64,000 bases of DNA from Muricea muricata. Lineage: Eukaryota > Cnidaria > Anthozoa > Malacalcyonacea > Plexauridae. The notes beneath the pieces are model-generated. The model was not told where the DNA came from and made no database searches. It worked only from the letters and a program-made list of their open reading frames with translations. Where the stretch lies: assembly GCA_963855995.1 (NCBI GenBank), contig OY979717.1, positions 5,947,428 to 6,011,427 of the forward strand. The letters run 5' to 3'. Made by a program: the position numbers and the translations under genes. Below, one piece after another: positions 10,558 through 23,000 of the stretch; positions within the stretch are counted from its first letter, which is position 1, and each line of letters starts with the position of its first letter.

Positions 10558-13500
10558 ATGATTGGATTAATTGCAATTCGCCACTTTTGTTCAAATGTTT
10601 CTCGTAGTTTTCGCGCCCTCATAACAGGTGCACCAGGATCAGGAAAGGGAACTATTTCATCCAGAATTGTTCATGATTTTGGCCTGGCTCATTTGTCGAG
10701 TGGAGATGTCTTGCGTCTGCATGTCAAACTGGGTTCCAGTTTGGGAGCGAAAGCCAAGGATTATATTGACCAAGGAGAATTGGTACCAGATGGTCTAATG
10801 GTAGAACTTATGACTAATGAAATAAAACAACTTTCGAATAAAAGCTGGTTATTAGACGGTAGGTATGAATTATATTAGTTTTGTCGTAAATTTCGTTATT
10901 GCAGTTTAATAGATAAAATCCCTTGACTCCTGTGCCCATCCTGCATTGATAGCTTTTAGCTAGGGCAGTAATAATATAAATAACAATGATAATCTTTGTT
11001 GCGTTGTCGGCAATAAATCAGATGAACCCAAGAGACAGAAGATAATTGGAGAGAGAGTGCAATTTGTAGATAGATATGTTGACTGAAAATAATTATCTGT
11101 TAACTTGAAGTTCAGGCTTTTTTGAGGAGTAGGGCAACTGGGGCAATTTTTACTGGGGCCCTAGACAAAAGGAGTTCCCATGCAAAAATAAAGTTATTAA
11201 ACTGTAAATAATTCAGCAATTAAACTCCCTACAGAATGCAGGATTTTGATGTTCTTGGACTGGCCTCTTAACATACTATAGGTCTAGAAAATGTAGCCTG
11301 CATGCAGTCCTCTCATCTGTGGGCCTGCACACAGGCTGTAGAAAATGAGGCTTTCATGGTCAAATCTTGCCTCTGCCTAAAATATCTCTTCATGTTTTAT
11401 TTGATGCTGTCAAAATTGTTTTCAAATTTTGGCCACTTTAAACTTTCTAGTAAGGTAGCAATGAGTGTTGATCTAACACACACAGCCAGCAGCCTGAAGT
11501 AAATCTTGGTGTTATAGATGATGTATGATGGTGTCAGGTGTATGATGGTGTCAGTTGACAATCTATTAATTCTGCTATTGATCCCCTTGTAGCACATCTT
11601 ACCAGTTTTAACATGTACATACACCAGTATATGGTCAGATACTGAATGAGGCATCTAGGAGGTTTAGGTGCATGTCATCAAATGTGATATGAGTGTGGTA
11701 TGAATTATGCAGTGTGGTAGAATTTGGCCAATCAGGAATTGTGTTTGATACTTTGAATAGTCACTGGAAGAGACCATACTAACATGGAACACTATTTTGA
11801 GTCCTGATTGTGCAATATAGACAGACTAAATTAAGGCATGGTTAATTGGCTGTTTTAAATTTTGTGAACTCTGTAAAATGTGTTTTCAGTGATGTAAATT
11901 GACTTTTTCACAAAGGTAAAGACCTCCTCAATCATTTGCATGAATTTTCAATTCATGAGAAATCAGATCACATGAAGTCTCAACTGTCCACACTAGGCCA
12001 AAATGATATAAATTGCTCTGTGATTGGGTTGGGGTGAGGAGGGAATAAGTGTGTGGTGAAATATTTAAAGATTCCTTGTCTTCTGCATATTAGTTGAAGC
12101 CATGAATGGTAGCATCACTGTAATAGCTTATTAATAACCGTAATATCATCATAATTATAAAATGTCACAGGCTTTCCAAGAACAATTGAACAAGCCAAGC
12201 AATTGGATATGAAACAAAAGTTTGATATAGTTATTAATCTGGATGTACCATTCAGTGAAATTAAGCAAAGAATAGAGGTTTGTTAAACTAAATAGTTACA
12301 GTCCTTTTAGAAACTTAGCAATTACATCTCTATGATATATATAAGAACGATCCTAGCATTTATAGTAGAGCTATATAGTTAAGCAGACAGTGTAATAATC
12401 ACATGTTCTGGTTTACTGCAGGGTGCATGATTATTAGATATCTAGGAAAGCCATGCTGATAAACCATGCAATATTGGATTTGATTTATAATTTGTGTATT
12501 AGACGTACAATATACCAAACTTCTTTAAATAGTTAGAAGTAACCTTTGAACCCCTCAAAAAGGAGTTGCCATGCATATATACTACCAACTCCGGTGTTGT
12601 AGACACTTAATCACAACTATCATAAACTGTATTGCAATACTTAATTTTCTTATTCTTTTGGGGATTCTCGCTATAACGGTATTGCAGACACTACATGTGG
12701 TTGCTAACAAACATTTTTGTAGTACTCTCGTGGAGTTAATTCAACATTTCAAGACGAAAAGCACTACCCATTTTGTACTAACATTGAACACCTTAGTCCT
12801 TAGAATTGGGAAGTTTTGTTTGCATCTCGCTGAGCACTACAGTTGACTCTCACTATTATCTAACATATAAGCGAATTGTGTTGTAATGCATGTTTTTCCA
12901 CTAACACGTTTCAGCAACGATATGTTCATCTTAGCAGTGGACGTGTGTATCATCTGGAGTGGAATCCTCCTAAGAATCCTGTAAGTTCAACTGTGGTAAT
13001 AACAGTGAGTGTTTAATAATAATGAAAATTGAATAAACTGCTGACTCTGTTTATTTGATAAATATCTTTATACAGTATATTTACATCAGGGATTGTGTAT
13101 GAAGCCATATAGAACTTGTGTATATGTAGTACAATTCCCAGGGATTGTGATAACGTGGTCGGACATTTTTAAACTAAACTACAGTTTTTGATAAACTAGG
13201 TTTATGCAATCTCGTCACTTGAATGTGTATTCTATTTACTTCGAATCAACTGATAGTGATGTTTAAGCGCAATGGATGCATGAACAGATGCGCTCAACAT
13301 TTAGCTTTTGGTTGGATGAGATAGATACTGATTTTCAATGCAGAAACCTGGACAACATAATTAATGAGTTCTATTCTTTTGTAAGAAAGCCTGCAAATCA
13401 TGATTGTTTAATTCTTTTTACTGTAACTGGGCAGACATTTACCTCATGTAAATTTCGCAAACAAATAATTATCATTGTTATCATTTTCTTTCTATACGTT

Positions 13501-16500
13501 TATTAATTCTGTCAGTAAATGACTGCGTGCAGATAACACTCTGAGAACGCGCACGTGTTAAAAATATTGCTAAGCTACAAATAACACTCTCCCAGTTATA
13601 AAGTCTTTTAAGAAACTATACGAGAGAATGATAAAACAATTATTGATCGAAACAAGTATTAATCAATTAATTATTGATCAATTATTATTGATCAATTAGT
13701 GATCACAATTACAGATCAATTATTTGCCTGTAATCGATTATTTGCCTTTGATCTTCTCGCCACTGACAAATCACGATATTTTGCTCAACCTCATCCAAAA
13801 ACTGATAAATACGGTATATCGTTTTGATGGAAACACTTTTTGACAAGCTCAGTTGTTAAAATCAAAAAGTTTAAGGACACAATGGAATAAAAAACAACAC
13901 TGCATAACGTGACGGGTGTAAGTTTTTTTAAATGAAACTGGAGCGGAAAAAGGGCCTGTAAAGTTATCATGATTATATCCAAAATACTGATGTATGTTGC
14001 GTTTGGTCTTTTAGTTTTTGGCGAATATTGTTTCGTGTGTTTGATTGTTTCCAATAAATTGTAAATATTGTTTTCTCAGGGCGTTGATGATGTCACTGGA
14101 GAACCACTAATACAAAGAGACGACGATAAGGTGTGTTTTATATATTACAAAATCCCTTGTCCAATATTCGCGTAACCAACAGTTCATGTGTACCTTTTAC
14201 ATCAGAAACACAAACGTTTATATATTATTTTCTAACAGATCTTAGTGACTTTGGTCTGCTGTATTTTTGAAAGATATACACATGCACGACTTCGGAAAAT
14301 TCAATTACTGTATTTACTGTATAATTCTATTACAGTTCCGGCCAAAACTATTGACTACACTCTAATTATTTGTTATGGTCTATATATGTCACTAATCAAG
14401 AACCATCGATATTCTTCCCTCAATTTATCTCCTCGCCCCCGAGACAACGTTGAATCTATGTGAAATGCTTGAGGCATGAAACAACATTGATCGGTGGGGA
14501 AGTGGGGGAAGTTTGTACTATTTAACAACAATGAGCAGAGACAATGACTTCATGACGAATGTGTCGTCAGTGTTTTGGTCAGGAGGGTAGGTTTTTTATC
14601 GTTCTGAAGAACGAAGCATTGTTGAGTAGAAATCAGTCTTTAAAACATGTGCTACTAACATGCAGTAACTCAAATTGAAAGATACTCTTCATATTGTAAT
14701 AATCTCTCTTTAACAATCGCTGCAACTTCGAGCGTCTCATTTATTAGCACTTCGTCTAATTAAAAGTGCTACTGAAAAAATGTTGATCATATAATTGCAT
14801 TTTTCATATTACAAAGCCAAATACATAAATGTGTTCAAGCACGTTACTATGAATTTGGGAACTAAAAACTCTGAGGGAAGAGGTACTGTAAGGAACAAAA
14901 TGTTTAACAATTTTGACATTTCGGCGACTTGTTGTTTTGGGGGAGTTACCCATTTGAATCGAGTTGCAACTTTGTGGCGACTAATATTACTGCTGGTCTT
15001 ACTACAGAACTCATTTCAGGTTGAGAGGTCTGAAAATGCTAATACCCAACAGCTAAGTCTTTTCTTCTGGCTGTAGAAGAATTATTCATGCATGCTAAAG
15101 CACTCCAGAGATAGATTACCCTAGTTTTTTAATGCACACTGTAATAACACAGTCATATGCTGTTAGTAATGAAATATCATGAAAAAGGTACTGTACAATC
15201 TTTGATTTGGTATTTTTTCGCAAAAGTTTCAAACACACTCAAGAGTACTCCGGTAAAATAACACACTGACATTACCCCTCCTAACGTAAGAGCGAAAAGA
15301 TGGAGTTTCCAATGACTATACCATGCTGTAGTAATCAGAGTGTTGTGCCAGTAAATATGAATAAATATTGATACACAATTTGCAACAAAACTTATCCCAA
15401 TCCCAATCAGCACTCTTATTATAATAAACTCTTCCAGAATTTTGCGTGGATTGACATGGTAATAACTTGTTAAATATAGCACCAAATAAGCTTGACTCAG
15501 TATTATGGCTGTACTCTGATAGAGCATAATCTGAATTTCTTTGTCAACTTTCAAACGACAATGATGACTTGATTCTTCTAGCTCTCCAAGTTGTGGACAT
15601 GATCTGCATTTACGTTCGAAACATTTCCAAATTCCAATGGAAACTTTTTGCCTTATTCTGACTGTTGCTGTTTGGAAAACCTGTAATGCGCCACGAAACA
15701 CTGAAAGTGCAATGAAAAAGCCCAGTTCCTTCACTCCTGCTTGCATGATGCAGTATAACAATAAACTGATACCGTTAACAAAATATACCAGAACAAAAGT
15801 GCGTTGTTCTTCAATAAATAATAAGCTTCGCAATGCTAAGTTTTCTGATATTACCATCGGTAGAAGAATTAAAGTTGGGGTAAGCATGGCAATTATTGCT
15901 CGCAGTATCTCGCTGTCTGTATTACGAAACCAGGGCACAAACAGATACCTATATGCCATTGCGATGAGGAATGCAAGGAAGAACTGAGTGCAAAGAATAG
16001 CGAAAACTTTTCGTTTTCTCAAGCGCCTGGTATTCGTAGAAAATATTTCACACACTTTTTTGGCCGCTATATAACTGGAATAGATCACTCCAAAGAGGAA
16101 AACTGCATTTCCAGGGTACCTATATGTCGTTTGAGTAAAGTCTTTATTCACTTGAAACAAAGCTGTTTTGTATATCACAACGGTTAAACCAAGAATAAAA
16201 CCGAGCAGCAAAGTGGATGAGTAATGTGACTTGAATTTTTTCCAACCAAATAGCAAGATCAACATGAATTGAAACCAGAAATTAAGAGCAAAACCTTCAA
16301 CATCGTGTCCAGCAATCACAAATTTCATAACGTCTTTAGGCAATGACTTATTGTTCACGAGCTGTTGGTAACAAATACTGGAGGTATTAACGTCTAAGTA
16401 TAACACAGAAATCATTACTAAGCTGACAGGAATGACTGCAGCGGTTATCGTAAAACTTGTAAACAAACTTGTTTTACAAGAACTTAACAATCTTCTTGTT

Positions 16501-18642
16501 GGTTGTTGATCTGGATGTCGGATAGAAATGCTGCCATAGTTTGTAATCGTGTGTTCTAGTCCAGAACTTGATTCAGTATCTGAAGAATCAACTCCAACGA
16601 AGCGGCCATTAACATCTTCGCTGTTTAGCGGTCTGGCAGCTTGTTCAATCAACGGTCGCACTGATTCTGAACTGAAGAGAAATAGAAGCCCAACAACGAT
16701 CTTGTCTAAGAGCTCTTGTAGCATACTGTACCTCGTTTTACTTATTCCCACTTTTATATCATTTCCTGCATATGTTGTTTAACATTGTCTGGAACCGTTA
16801 AGCATTTCACTGAACTATTGGTATCAATTATTCTTTCAAAATATTTTTCAACACACGTACTAAAGACTTATTTTGTAAAGTAGCAGTCAAAGTGCAAATA
16901 GCATTTTCATTTCCTGGGCCGGAAAGTCACGAGACTATGGGGCGCTATGTGTAAATGTATTATTTTACAACTTTTTTATGCGACGCTTAGATTTAAGTGG
17001 GGGTTGACACTTTGTATCATTCAGTGAACTCTAAATTAGACTGGAACGATAACTTGGCCGCCATCTTTGAAGCCAAATTGGTTATCAATGGTTGTCAATT
17101 TCAGTCCTTTTCTATTGTATCTCTCGGCGCGGTTGACACCATTTTTCTGGGAATGTACCGATATTTGATGTTTTTATTTCGACTTATGAACTTATAACCT
17201 AGAACTTATAACCTAGTTTGCGATATTTATATAATAAGTTATGAACTTATAACCTAGTTTGCGATACAGTGTAGCAAATACCTCGAGAAAATAGTACTAC
17301 GACTGTTTACGACATTTGTAGTTGTTGCCGACATCTTGGCTTCACCCAAACGTAGGGTTTTTGTCTGGAGTTATCGTTCCAGTATTTATAGAGTTCACTG
17401 GTATCATTTGCCACTTCAATACAGCCAGTCGGGTAGCCAGCCAGCCCGACAATTAGGTGCCCGGGTCGAGCGGACTCTGTAAGCTGTTTATGTTCCCAGC
17501 AAACAATAGGAATAAAGTATAGCAACCAAATTGATATAGTCGTGCAAAGTTTGAAACAGTTTTGCTCGTTATTTACAGAGATATTCACTGTTTTACACAT
17601 AAACGTAATTTGTTATTCGCGAGCAGATGATGTCAGATTTGCATGTTTCAAAAAACTCTAAAGCGAAACAAGATATCGAAAACTGAAAACACCATTAAAG
17701 CTTGCCTGAAAATTTTGTTCTGTTGCGTTGAAAATCGGACCAACGATTTTTTCGCAACAGTGGCAGTAAGGGATAGTTAGGGAACCAGTAATACAATTAA
17801 AGAACCTGTACCCTCACACTTTGTCAAATTTCAAAATAAAATCGATACAATTTGTGGGCTTCGATGGCAAAATGGTCAAACCACTTGCCTTTAATCTCAA
17901 AGGTCGCTGGTTCGATTGTCAGTAGGGTCTTCTAAAATGTGACATCAACCTAGTTCTCACGCATGTGTCAACTATATGTCCTTCCAATACTATATGTCGA
18001 CGCTCGGTCGTGGGTTTCCTCCCCCAGCCAAAGTTGACAAGGTAGCTTAGGTAATATATACCCTAGTGATTTGTATGTGATGTTTTAGTTACCCTATGCC
18101 CTTGTGGAAGAGCTAAATATAAGTAAACCAAAATTCACAACATTTTGTATAGATTTGCGTGAAATTTGTAGGTGGTTCAGTTAAAGAAAAATATATCAAA
18201 GCTACCGTGGTTTGTTTTTTAAACATTGAAAGTGCTCTTTTAATGTAGTTTTACTTTTCAGCCTGAAACTGTTGATGCAAGGTTGAATATCTTCCAGTCT
18301 CAAATGGCTCCAGTACTTCAGTTTTATAGGTATGTGCATGTGCAGTTAATAGATATGTTTGAATCGGCTTTAGATAATTGTGCGGATCAAAACACATTCG
18401 TCTTCTACACATGGAAAGTCAGTAATTAACATTGACATTGTAAGAGTTCCATGTTTATAGAAGGCCTTGTGTTCTTGCGTATTATTGTTTAAAGCCGAAA
18501 TGAAATGTCTGTTTAATTTATTTAAGAGAAAATATTTTTTCTATGTTGCAGCGAGCAAGGAATCCTTAAAACATTTTCTGGCACAGAATCTGATGTTATA
18601 TATCCGAATGTGAAAGACTTTTTGAAGAAATTTTTACAATAG
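10558..18642 (+). CDS. AK3: Adenylate kinase 3, mitochondrial (GTP:AMP phosphotransferase)
   Basis: Six coding exons joined by GT/AG introns in matching phase: 10558-10858, 12171-12277, 12915-12980, 14080-14130, 18262-18329 and 18552-18642. They give 227 aa, the length of human AK3. Exon 1 holds a presequence-like N-terminus, the P-loop GAPGSGKGT, LSSGD and LLDG. Exon 2 begins FPRT and holds INLDVPF. Exons 3 and 4 form the LID (SGRVY, WNPPK, DDVTGEPL, QRDDDK). Exons 5 and 6 are the C-terminal helices (PETV, FSGTESDVIYP). The enzyme family transfers phosphate between GTP and AMP in the mitochondrial matrix. Intron 4 hosts an opposite-strand gene. All sequence after intron position 10940 is duplicated downstream. 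AK4 is the alternative name; length and LID favour AK3. Confidence 0.93.
13620..13760. repeat. ATTGATCAATTA-rich low-complexity tract
   Basis: Overlapping copies of TATTGATCAATTA-like words inside AK intron 3. The same tract recurs in copy 2 at about 22695-22835. Confidence 0.6.
15177..16751 (-). CDS. Multi-pass membrane protein, unknown family, copy 1 (nested in AK intron 4)
   Basis: An uninterrupted 524-aa frame on the strand opposite AK, wholly inside its fourth intron. After a short N-terminal hydrophobic stretch (about residues 17-28) and a polar, serine-rich region to about residue 90, I see about ten hydrophobic segments: near 97-122, 155-172, 180-202, 213-232, 250-275, 283-308, 315-340, 405-432, 443-470 and 480-508. 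A Cys-rich loop follows residue 375 (KCFERKCRSCPQLG). The shape suggests a transporter or receptor-like protein, but I recognise no family motif and assign no function. No introns are visible. The start at 16751 is the first Met and is conserved in copy 2. Confidence 0.75.
   Translation of the reverse strand: MGISKTRYSMLQELLDKIVVGLLFLFSSESVRPLIEQAARPLNSEDVNGRFVGVDSSDTESSSGLEHTITNYGSISIRHPDQQPTRRLLSSCKTSLFTSFTITAAVIPVSLVMISVLYLDVNTSSICYQQLVNNKSLPKDVMKFVIAGHDVEGFALNFWFQFMLILLFGWKKFKSHYSSTLLLGFILGLTVVIYKTALFQVNKDFTQTTYRYPGNAVFLFGVIYSSYIAAKKVCEIFSTNTRRLRKRKVFAILCTQFFLAFLIAMAYRYLFVPWFRNTDSEILRAIIAMLTPTLILLPMVISENLALRSLLFIEEQRTFVLVYFVNGISLLLYCIMQAGVKELGFFIALSVFRGALQVFQTATVRIRQKVSIGIWKCFERKCRSCPQLGELEESSHHCRLKVDKEIQIMLYQSTAIILSQAYLVLYLTSYYHVNPRKILEEFIIIRVLIGIGISFVANCVSIFIHIYWHNTLITTAWYSHWKLHLFALTLGGVMSVCYFTGVLLSVFETFAKKYQIKDCTVPFS
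17013..17412. repeat. Inverted-repeat element in AK intron 4
   Basis: TATCATTCAGTGAACTCT through TGGAACGATAACT (about 17017-17054) recurs inverted near 17363-17410. Between the arms are three direct repeats of GAACTTATAACCTAG (17181-17270). The right arm overlaps a short minus-strand frame that I regard as chance. A copy is present in the second duplicate (about 26100-26500). Confidence 0.5.
17855..18127 (+). mobile_element. tRNA-derived SINE (diverged)
   Basis: Same family as 3284-3570. The head GATGGCAAAATGGTCAAACC is A-box-like, GCTGGTTCGATTG is B-box-like, and the GTCGTGGGTTTCCTCC body segment and CCCTTGTGG block are kept. It lies in AK intron 4 just before exon 5. Confidence 0.55.
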
Positions 18643-19877
18643 AAAATAATGAATTACTTTATAAATATATAATTCTACATGTACATATGCGCTAAATGTA
18701 TTATTAGGGCTAGATTAAACGGAAACAAAAATCAAGACAGCCGGTCCCCGTGTACTTTACACTGTACCGGATTCGCATGATCAAAACATCAAGTTTGGGC
18801 AGTCATATTTACCCTTACTCCTTTTTTCTAGGATTAGTTACGTTTAATGCTGTCGTATTATAGATTTAAAAGCTGCACGTGCACTCGTCTTGAAACCATC
18901 CAATTTGATATCCTGACAATATCGGTACCGTGCCAAACGTGTAGACAAGATATATTGTTTACGTCCAATGCGCTAAAAATTACATCATTCAAAACAATCC
19001 AAGCAAAACGATCTTTTGTTGAATGTGGACTGGTTCCCAGGAATTAGTCATTTTGAGTTATGCAACCGTGTGTCTTCATCCATCCGTGTCGTTAACAATA
19101 AAAAAATGTCGTGAAATTAGTGAAGATAAAAAAGCAGTTTGTGAGAAAACTGCGGGTCTACGATGCGGGAAATCTTCAGATTTGGGTTCAGCATTTCAGC
19201 GTGCTTCAAAGTGTTAGTTCCCATAAAATATTTCAGTTCTCAAACATGCACTACGAAAATCCTTTTTTAGACACTTTTCGAGGGTATAACATGCGGCCTA
19301 TTTAAGCAATATTTTACACAATAATATTTTGCTATCTGGCAATTTGACAGAAACACGCCATACGAATAAGTTACGCGTTGATTTTGCTGTCACAAACGTG
19401 TCATTGCTAGGTACGTTGCATAAACTTTTTAGAACATCTGTTTATTTTGTTATTCTAACGAGTTTCACAACAGTCTACTAAAATTAGTCAAGTATAATTT
19501 TCATCAGTGAACTTCATCATGGTTAGTGAACAGTTGTACAGTAAAAACTACAACCTCGTTCCCAGGCCTTCGCTATGATTGCTCCTACGTCGTAGCGAAG
19601 AGCAATCATAGCGAATGTCCTGGGAACGAGGTTGTAAAAACTATTGGACATCAAGCTATTAGCTATACATTATACTGTTTAATAAAATACTGCATATACT
19701 ATTCTTTACAGCTGTAAAGATTTCTTTGACCTCAGCGTCTGTAATGATTGAGCAACAATGTACATGCACATAGCATGTCGCACGTCGCAGAAAGCACCCG
19801 ATCTCGTGCCAGCTGATCATGCATTTGTATTTTGGTTGCAACTGTAACAAAACAAAACTGCTCAGTAGCTTTATTCA
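18643..19877. other. AK/PUM3 convergent intergenic region, copy 1
   Basis: AK 3' UTR and spacer. ATAAATATATAATTC follows the stop by about 20 nt, and no single poly(A) signal is decisive. The hairpin at 19544-19642 is the only clear structure. Confidence 0.4.
19544..19642. repeat. Short palindromic element, copy 1
   Basis: Arms of about 35 bp (ACAACCTCGTTCCCAGG through ATGATTGCTC at 19550-19583, inverted at 19600-19635) surround a loop that contains CTACGTCGTAG. It recurs in copy 2 at 28634-28732. Confidence 0.7.
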
Positions 19878-20004
19878 TTACTTGTTCAGTAGCTTGACAA
19901 CAATTGGGACACCTTTGTTTTCTATCACTTTCAGTTTTGCAAGATAAGGCTTTAGGGACTGTTTCACTTCTTCACGAACTGCCGACACTGAGCATTCCAA
20001 GAGA
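19878..20004 (-). pseudogene. PUM3: Orphan last exon of PUM3
   Basis: Near-identical to PUM3 exon 17 (28968-29094), with its stop codon intact. Only TTTCAG of the acceptor is kept; immediately upstream on the minus strand the sequence switches at the duplication junction into AK intron 1 DNA. No upstream PUM3 exons are near it on this side. It could be used only if the real PUM3 transcript read through copy 2, so it is probably inert. Confidence 0.85.
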
Positions 20005-20010
20005 CTGAAA

Positions 20011-20014
20011 CTGA
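20011..20014. other. Duplication junction filler
   Basis: Four bases, CTGA, sit between the end of copy 1 (GAGACTGAAA) and the start of copy 2 (CCTGCATTG). The same four bases occur just before, in GACTGAAA, which suggests a templated filler at an end-joining event. Confidence 0.8.
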
Positions 20015-23000
20015 CCTGCATTGATAGCTTTTAGCTAGGGCAGTAATAATATAAATAACAATGATAATCTTTGTTGCGTTGTCGGCAAAAAATCAGATGA
20101 ACCCAAGAGACAGAAGATAATTGGAGAGAGAGTGCAATTTGTAGATAGATATGTTGACTGAAAATAATTATCTGTTAACTTGAAGTTCAGGCTTTTTTGA
20201 GGAGTAGGGCAACTGGGGCAATTTTTACTGGGGCCCTAGACAAAAGGAGTTCCCATGCAAAAATAAAGTTATTAAACTGTAAATAATTCAGCAATTAAAC
20301 TCCCTACAGAATGCAGGATTTTGATGTTCTTGGACTGGCCTCTTAACATACTATAGGTCTAGAAAATGTAGCCTGCATGCAGTCCTCTCATCTGTGGGCC
20401 TGCACACAGGCTATAGAAAATGAGGCTTTCATGGTCAAATCTTGCCTCTGCCTAAAATATCTCTTCATGTTTTATTTGATGCTGTCAAAATTGTTTTCAA
20501 ATTTTGGCCACTTTAAACTTTCTAGTAAGGTAGCAATGAGTGTTGATCTAACACACACAGCCAGCAGCCTGAAGTAAATCTTGGTGTTATAGATGATGTA
20601 TGATGGTGTCAGGTGTATGATGGTGTCAGTTGACAATCTATTAATTCAGCTATTGATCCCCTTGTAGCACATCTTACCAGTTTTAACATGTACATACACC
20701 AGTATATGGTCAGATACTGAATGAGGCATCTAGGAGGTTTAGGTGCATGTCATCAAATGTGATATGAGTGTGGTATGAATTATGCAGTGTGGTAGAATTT
20801 GGCCAATCAGGAATTGTGTTTGATACTTTGAATAGTCACTGGAAGAGACCATACTAACATGGAACACTATTTTGAGTCCTGATTGTGCAATATAGACAGA
20901 CTAAATTAAGGCATGGTTAATTGGCTGTTTTAAATTTTGTGAACTCTGTAAAATGTGTTTTCAGTGATGTAAATTGACTTTTTCACAAAGGTAAAGACCT
21001 CCTCAATCATTTGCATGAATTTTCAATTCATGAGAAATCAGATCACATGAAGTCTCAACTGTCCACACTAGGCCAAAATGATATAAATTGCTCTGTGATT
21101 GGGTTGGGGTGAGGAGGGAATAAGTGTGTGGTGAAATATTTAAAGATTCCTTGTCTTCTGCATATTAGTTGAAGCCATGAATGGTAGCATCACTGTAATA
21201 GCTTATTAATAACCGTAATATCATCATAATTATAAAATGTCACAGGCTTTCCAAGAACAATTGAACAAGCCAAGCAATTGGATATGAAACAAAAGTTTGA
21301 TATAGTTATTAATCTGGATGTACCATTCAGTGAAATTAAGCAAAGAATAGAGGTTTGTTAAACTAAATAGTTACAGTCCTTTTAGAAACTTAGCAATTAC
21401 ATCTCTATGATATATATAAGAACGATCCTAGCATTTATAGTAGAGCTATATAGTTAAGCAGACAGTGTAATAATCACATGTTCTGGTTTACTGCAGGGTG
21501 CATGATTATTAGATATCTAGGAAAGCCATGCTGATAAACCATGCAATATTGGATTTGATTTATAATTTGTGTATTAGACGTACAATATACCAAACTTCTT
21601 TAAATAGTTAGAAGTAACCTTTGAACCCCTCAAAAAGGAGTTGCCATGCATATATACAACCAACTCCGGTGTTGTAGACACTTAATCACAACTATCATAA
21701 ACTGTATTGCAATACTTAATTTTCTTATTCTTTTGGGGATTCTCGCTATAACGGTATTGCAGACACTACATGTGGTTGCTAACAAACATTTTTGTAGTTC
21801 TCTCGTGGAGTTAATTCAACATTTCAAGACGAAAAGCACTGCCCATTTTGTACTAACATTGAACACCTTAGTCCTTAGAATTGGGAAGTTTTGTTTGCAT
21901 CTCGCTGAGCACTACAGTTGACTCTCACTATTATCTAACATATAAGCGAATTGTGTTGTAATGCATGTTTTTCCACTAACACGTTTCAGCAACGATATGT
22001 TCATCTTAGCAGTGGACGTGTGTATCATCTGGAGTGGAATCCTCCTAAGAATCCTGTAAGTTCAACTGTGGTAATAACAGTGAGTGTTTAATAATAATGA
22101 AAATTGAATAAACTGCTGACTCTGTTTATTTGATAAATATCTTTATACAGTATATTTACATCAGGGATTGTGTATGAAGCCATATAGAACTTGTGTATAT
22201 GTAGTACAATTCCCAGGGATTGTGATAACGTGGTCGGACATTTTTAAACTAAACTACAGTTTTTGATAAACTAGGTTTATGCAATCTCGTCACTTGAATG
22301 TGTATTCTATTTACTTCGAATCAACTGATAGTGATGTTTAAGCGCAATGGATGCATGAACAGATGCGCTCAACATTTAGCTTTTGTTTGGATGAGATAGA
22401 TACTGATTTTCAATGCAGAAACCTGGACAACATAATTAATGAGTTCTATTCTTTTGTAAGAAAGCCTGCAAATCATGATTGTTTAATTCTTTTTACTGTA
22501 ACTGGGCAGACATCTACCTCATGTAAATTTCGCAAACAAATAATTATCATTGTTATCATTTTCTTTCTATACGTTTATTAATTCTGTCAGTAAATGACTG
22601 CGTGCAGATAACACTCTGAGAACGCGCACGTGTTAAAAATATTGCTAAGCTACAAATAACACTCTCCCAGTTATAAAGTCTTTTAAGAAACTATGCGAGA
22701 GAATGATAAAACAATTATTGATCGAAACAAGTATTAATCAATTAATTATTGATCAATTATTATTGATCAATTAGTGATCACAATTACAGATCAATTATTT
22801 GCCTGTAATCGATTATTTGCCTTTGATCTTCTCGCCACTGACAAATCACGATATTTTGCTCAACCTCATCCAAAAACTGATAAATACGGTATATCGTTTT
22901 GATGGAAACACTTTTTGACAAGCTCATTTGTTAAAATCAAAAAGTTTAAGGACACAATGGAATAAAAAACAACACTGCATAACGTGACGGGTGTAAGTTT

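Larger units (their letters stand above)
10940..20010 (+). repeat. Tandem duplication, copy 1 (about 9.07 kb)
   Basis: Near-identical to 20015-29100 at an offset of 9075 bp, rising to 9090 bp after small indels. It spans AK intron 1 (from 82 bp after the exon 1 donor), AK exons 2-6, the nested membrane-protein gene, the intergenic DNA and one PUM3 last exon. The right edge reads GAGACTGAAA; CTGA follows as filler, and then CCTGCATTG starts copy 2. Hand-counted divergence outside the nested ORF is about 0.4-0.6 percent. Confidence 0.95.

Noticed and set aside
12571..12846. 91-codon frame in AK intron 2, duplicated at 21646
   Set aside because: Similarity between copies is fully explained by the segmental duplication; no motif, and differences do not favour silent sites.
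15637..15987. Plus-strand frame of 116 codons, also at 24679-25062
   Set aside because: Shadow of the minus-strand membrane-protein ORF; it shows no conserved features of its own.
17307..17600. 97-codon minus frame, duplicated at 26393
   Set aside because: It overlaps an inverted-repeat arm, and the copies differ by an indel near the end; treated as chance.
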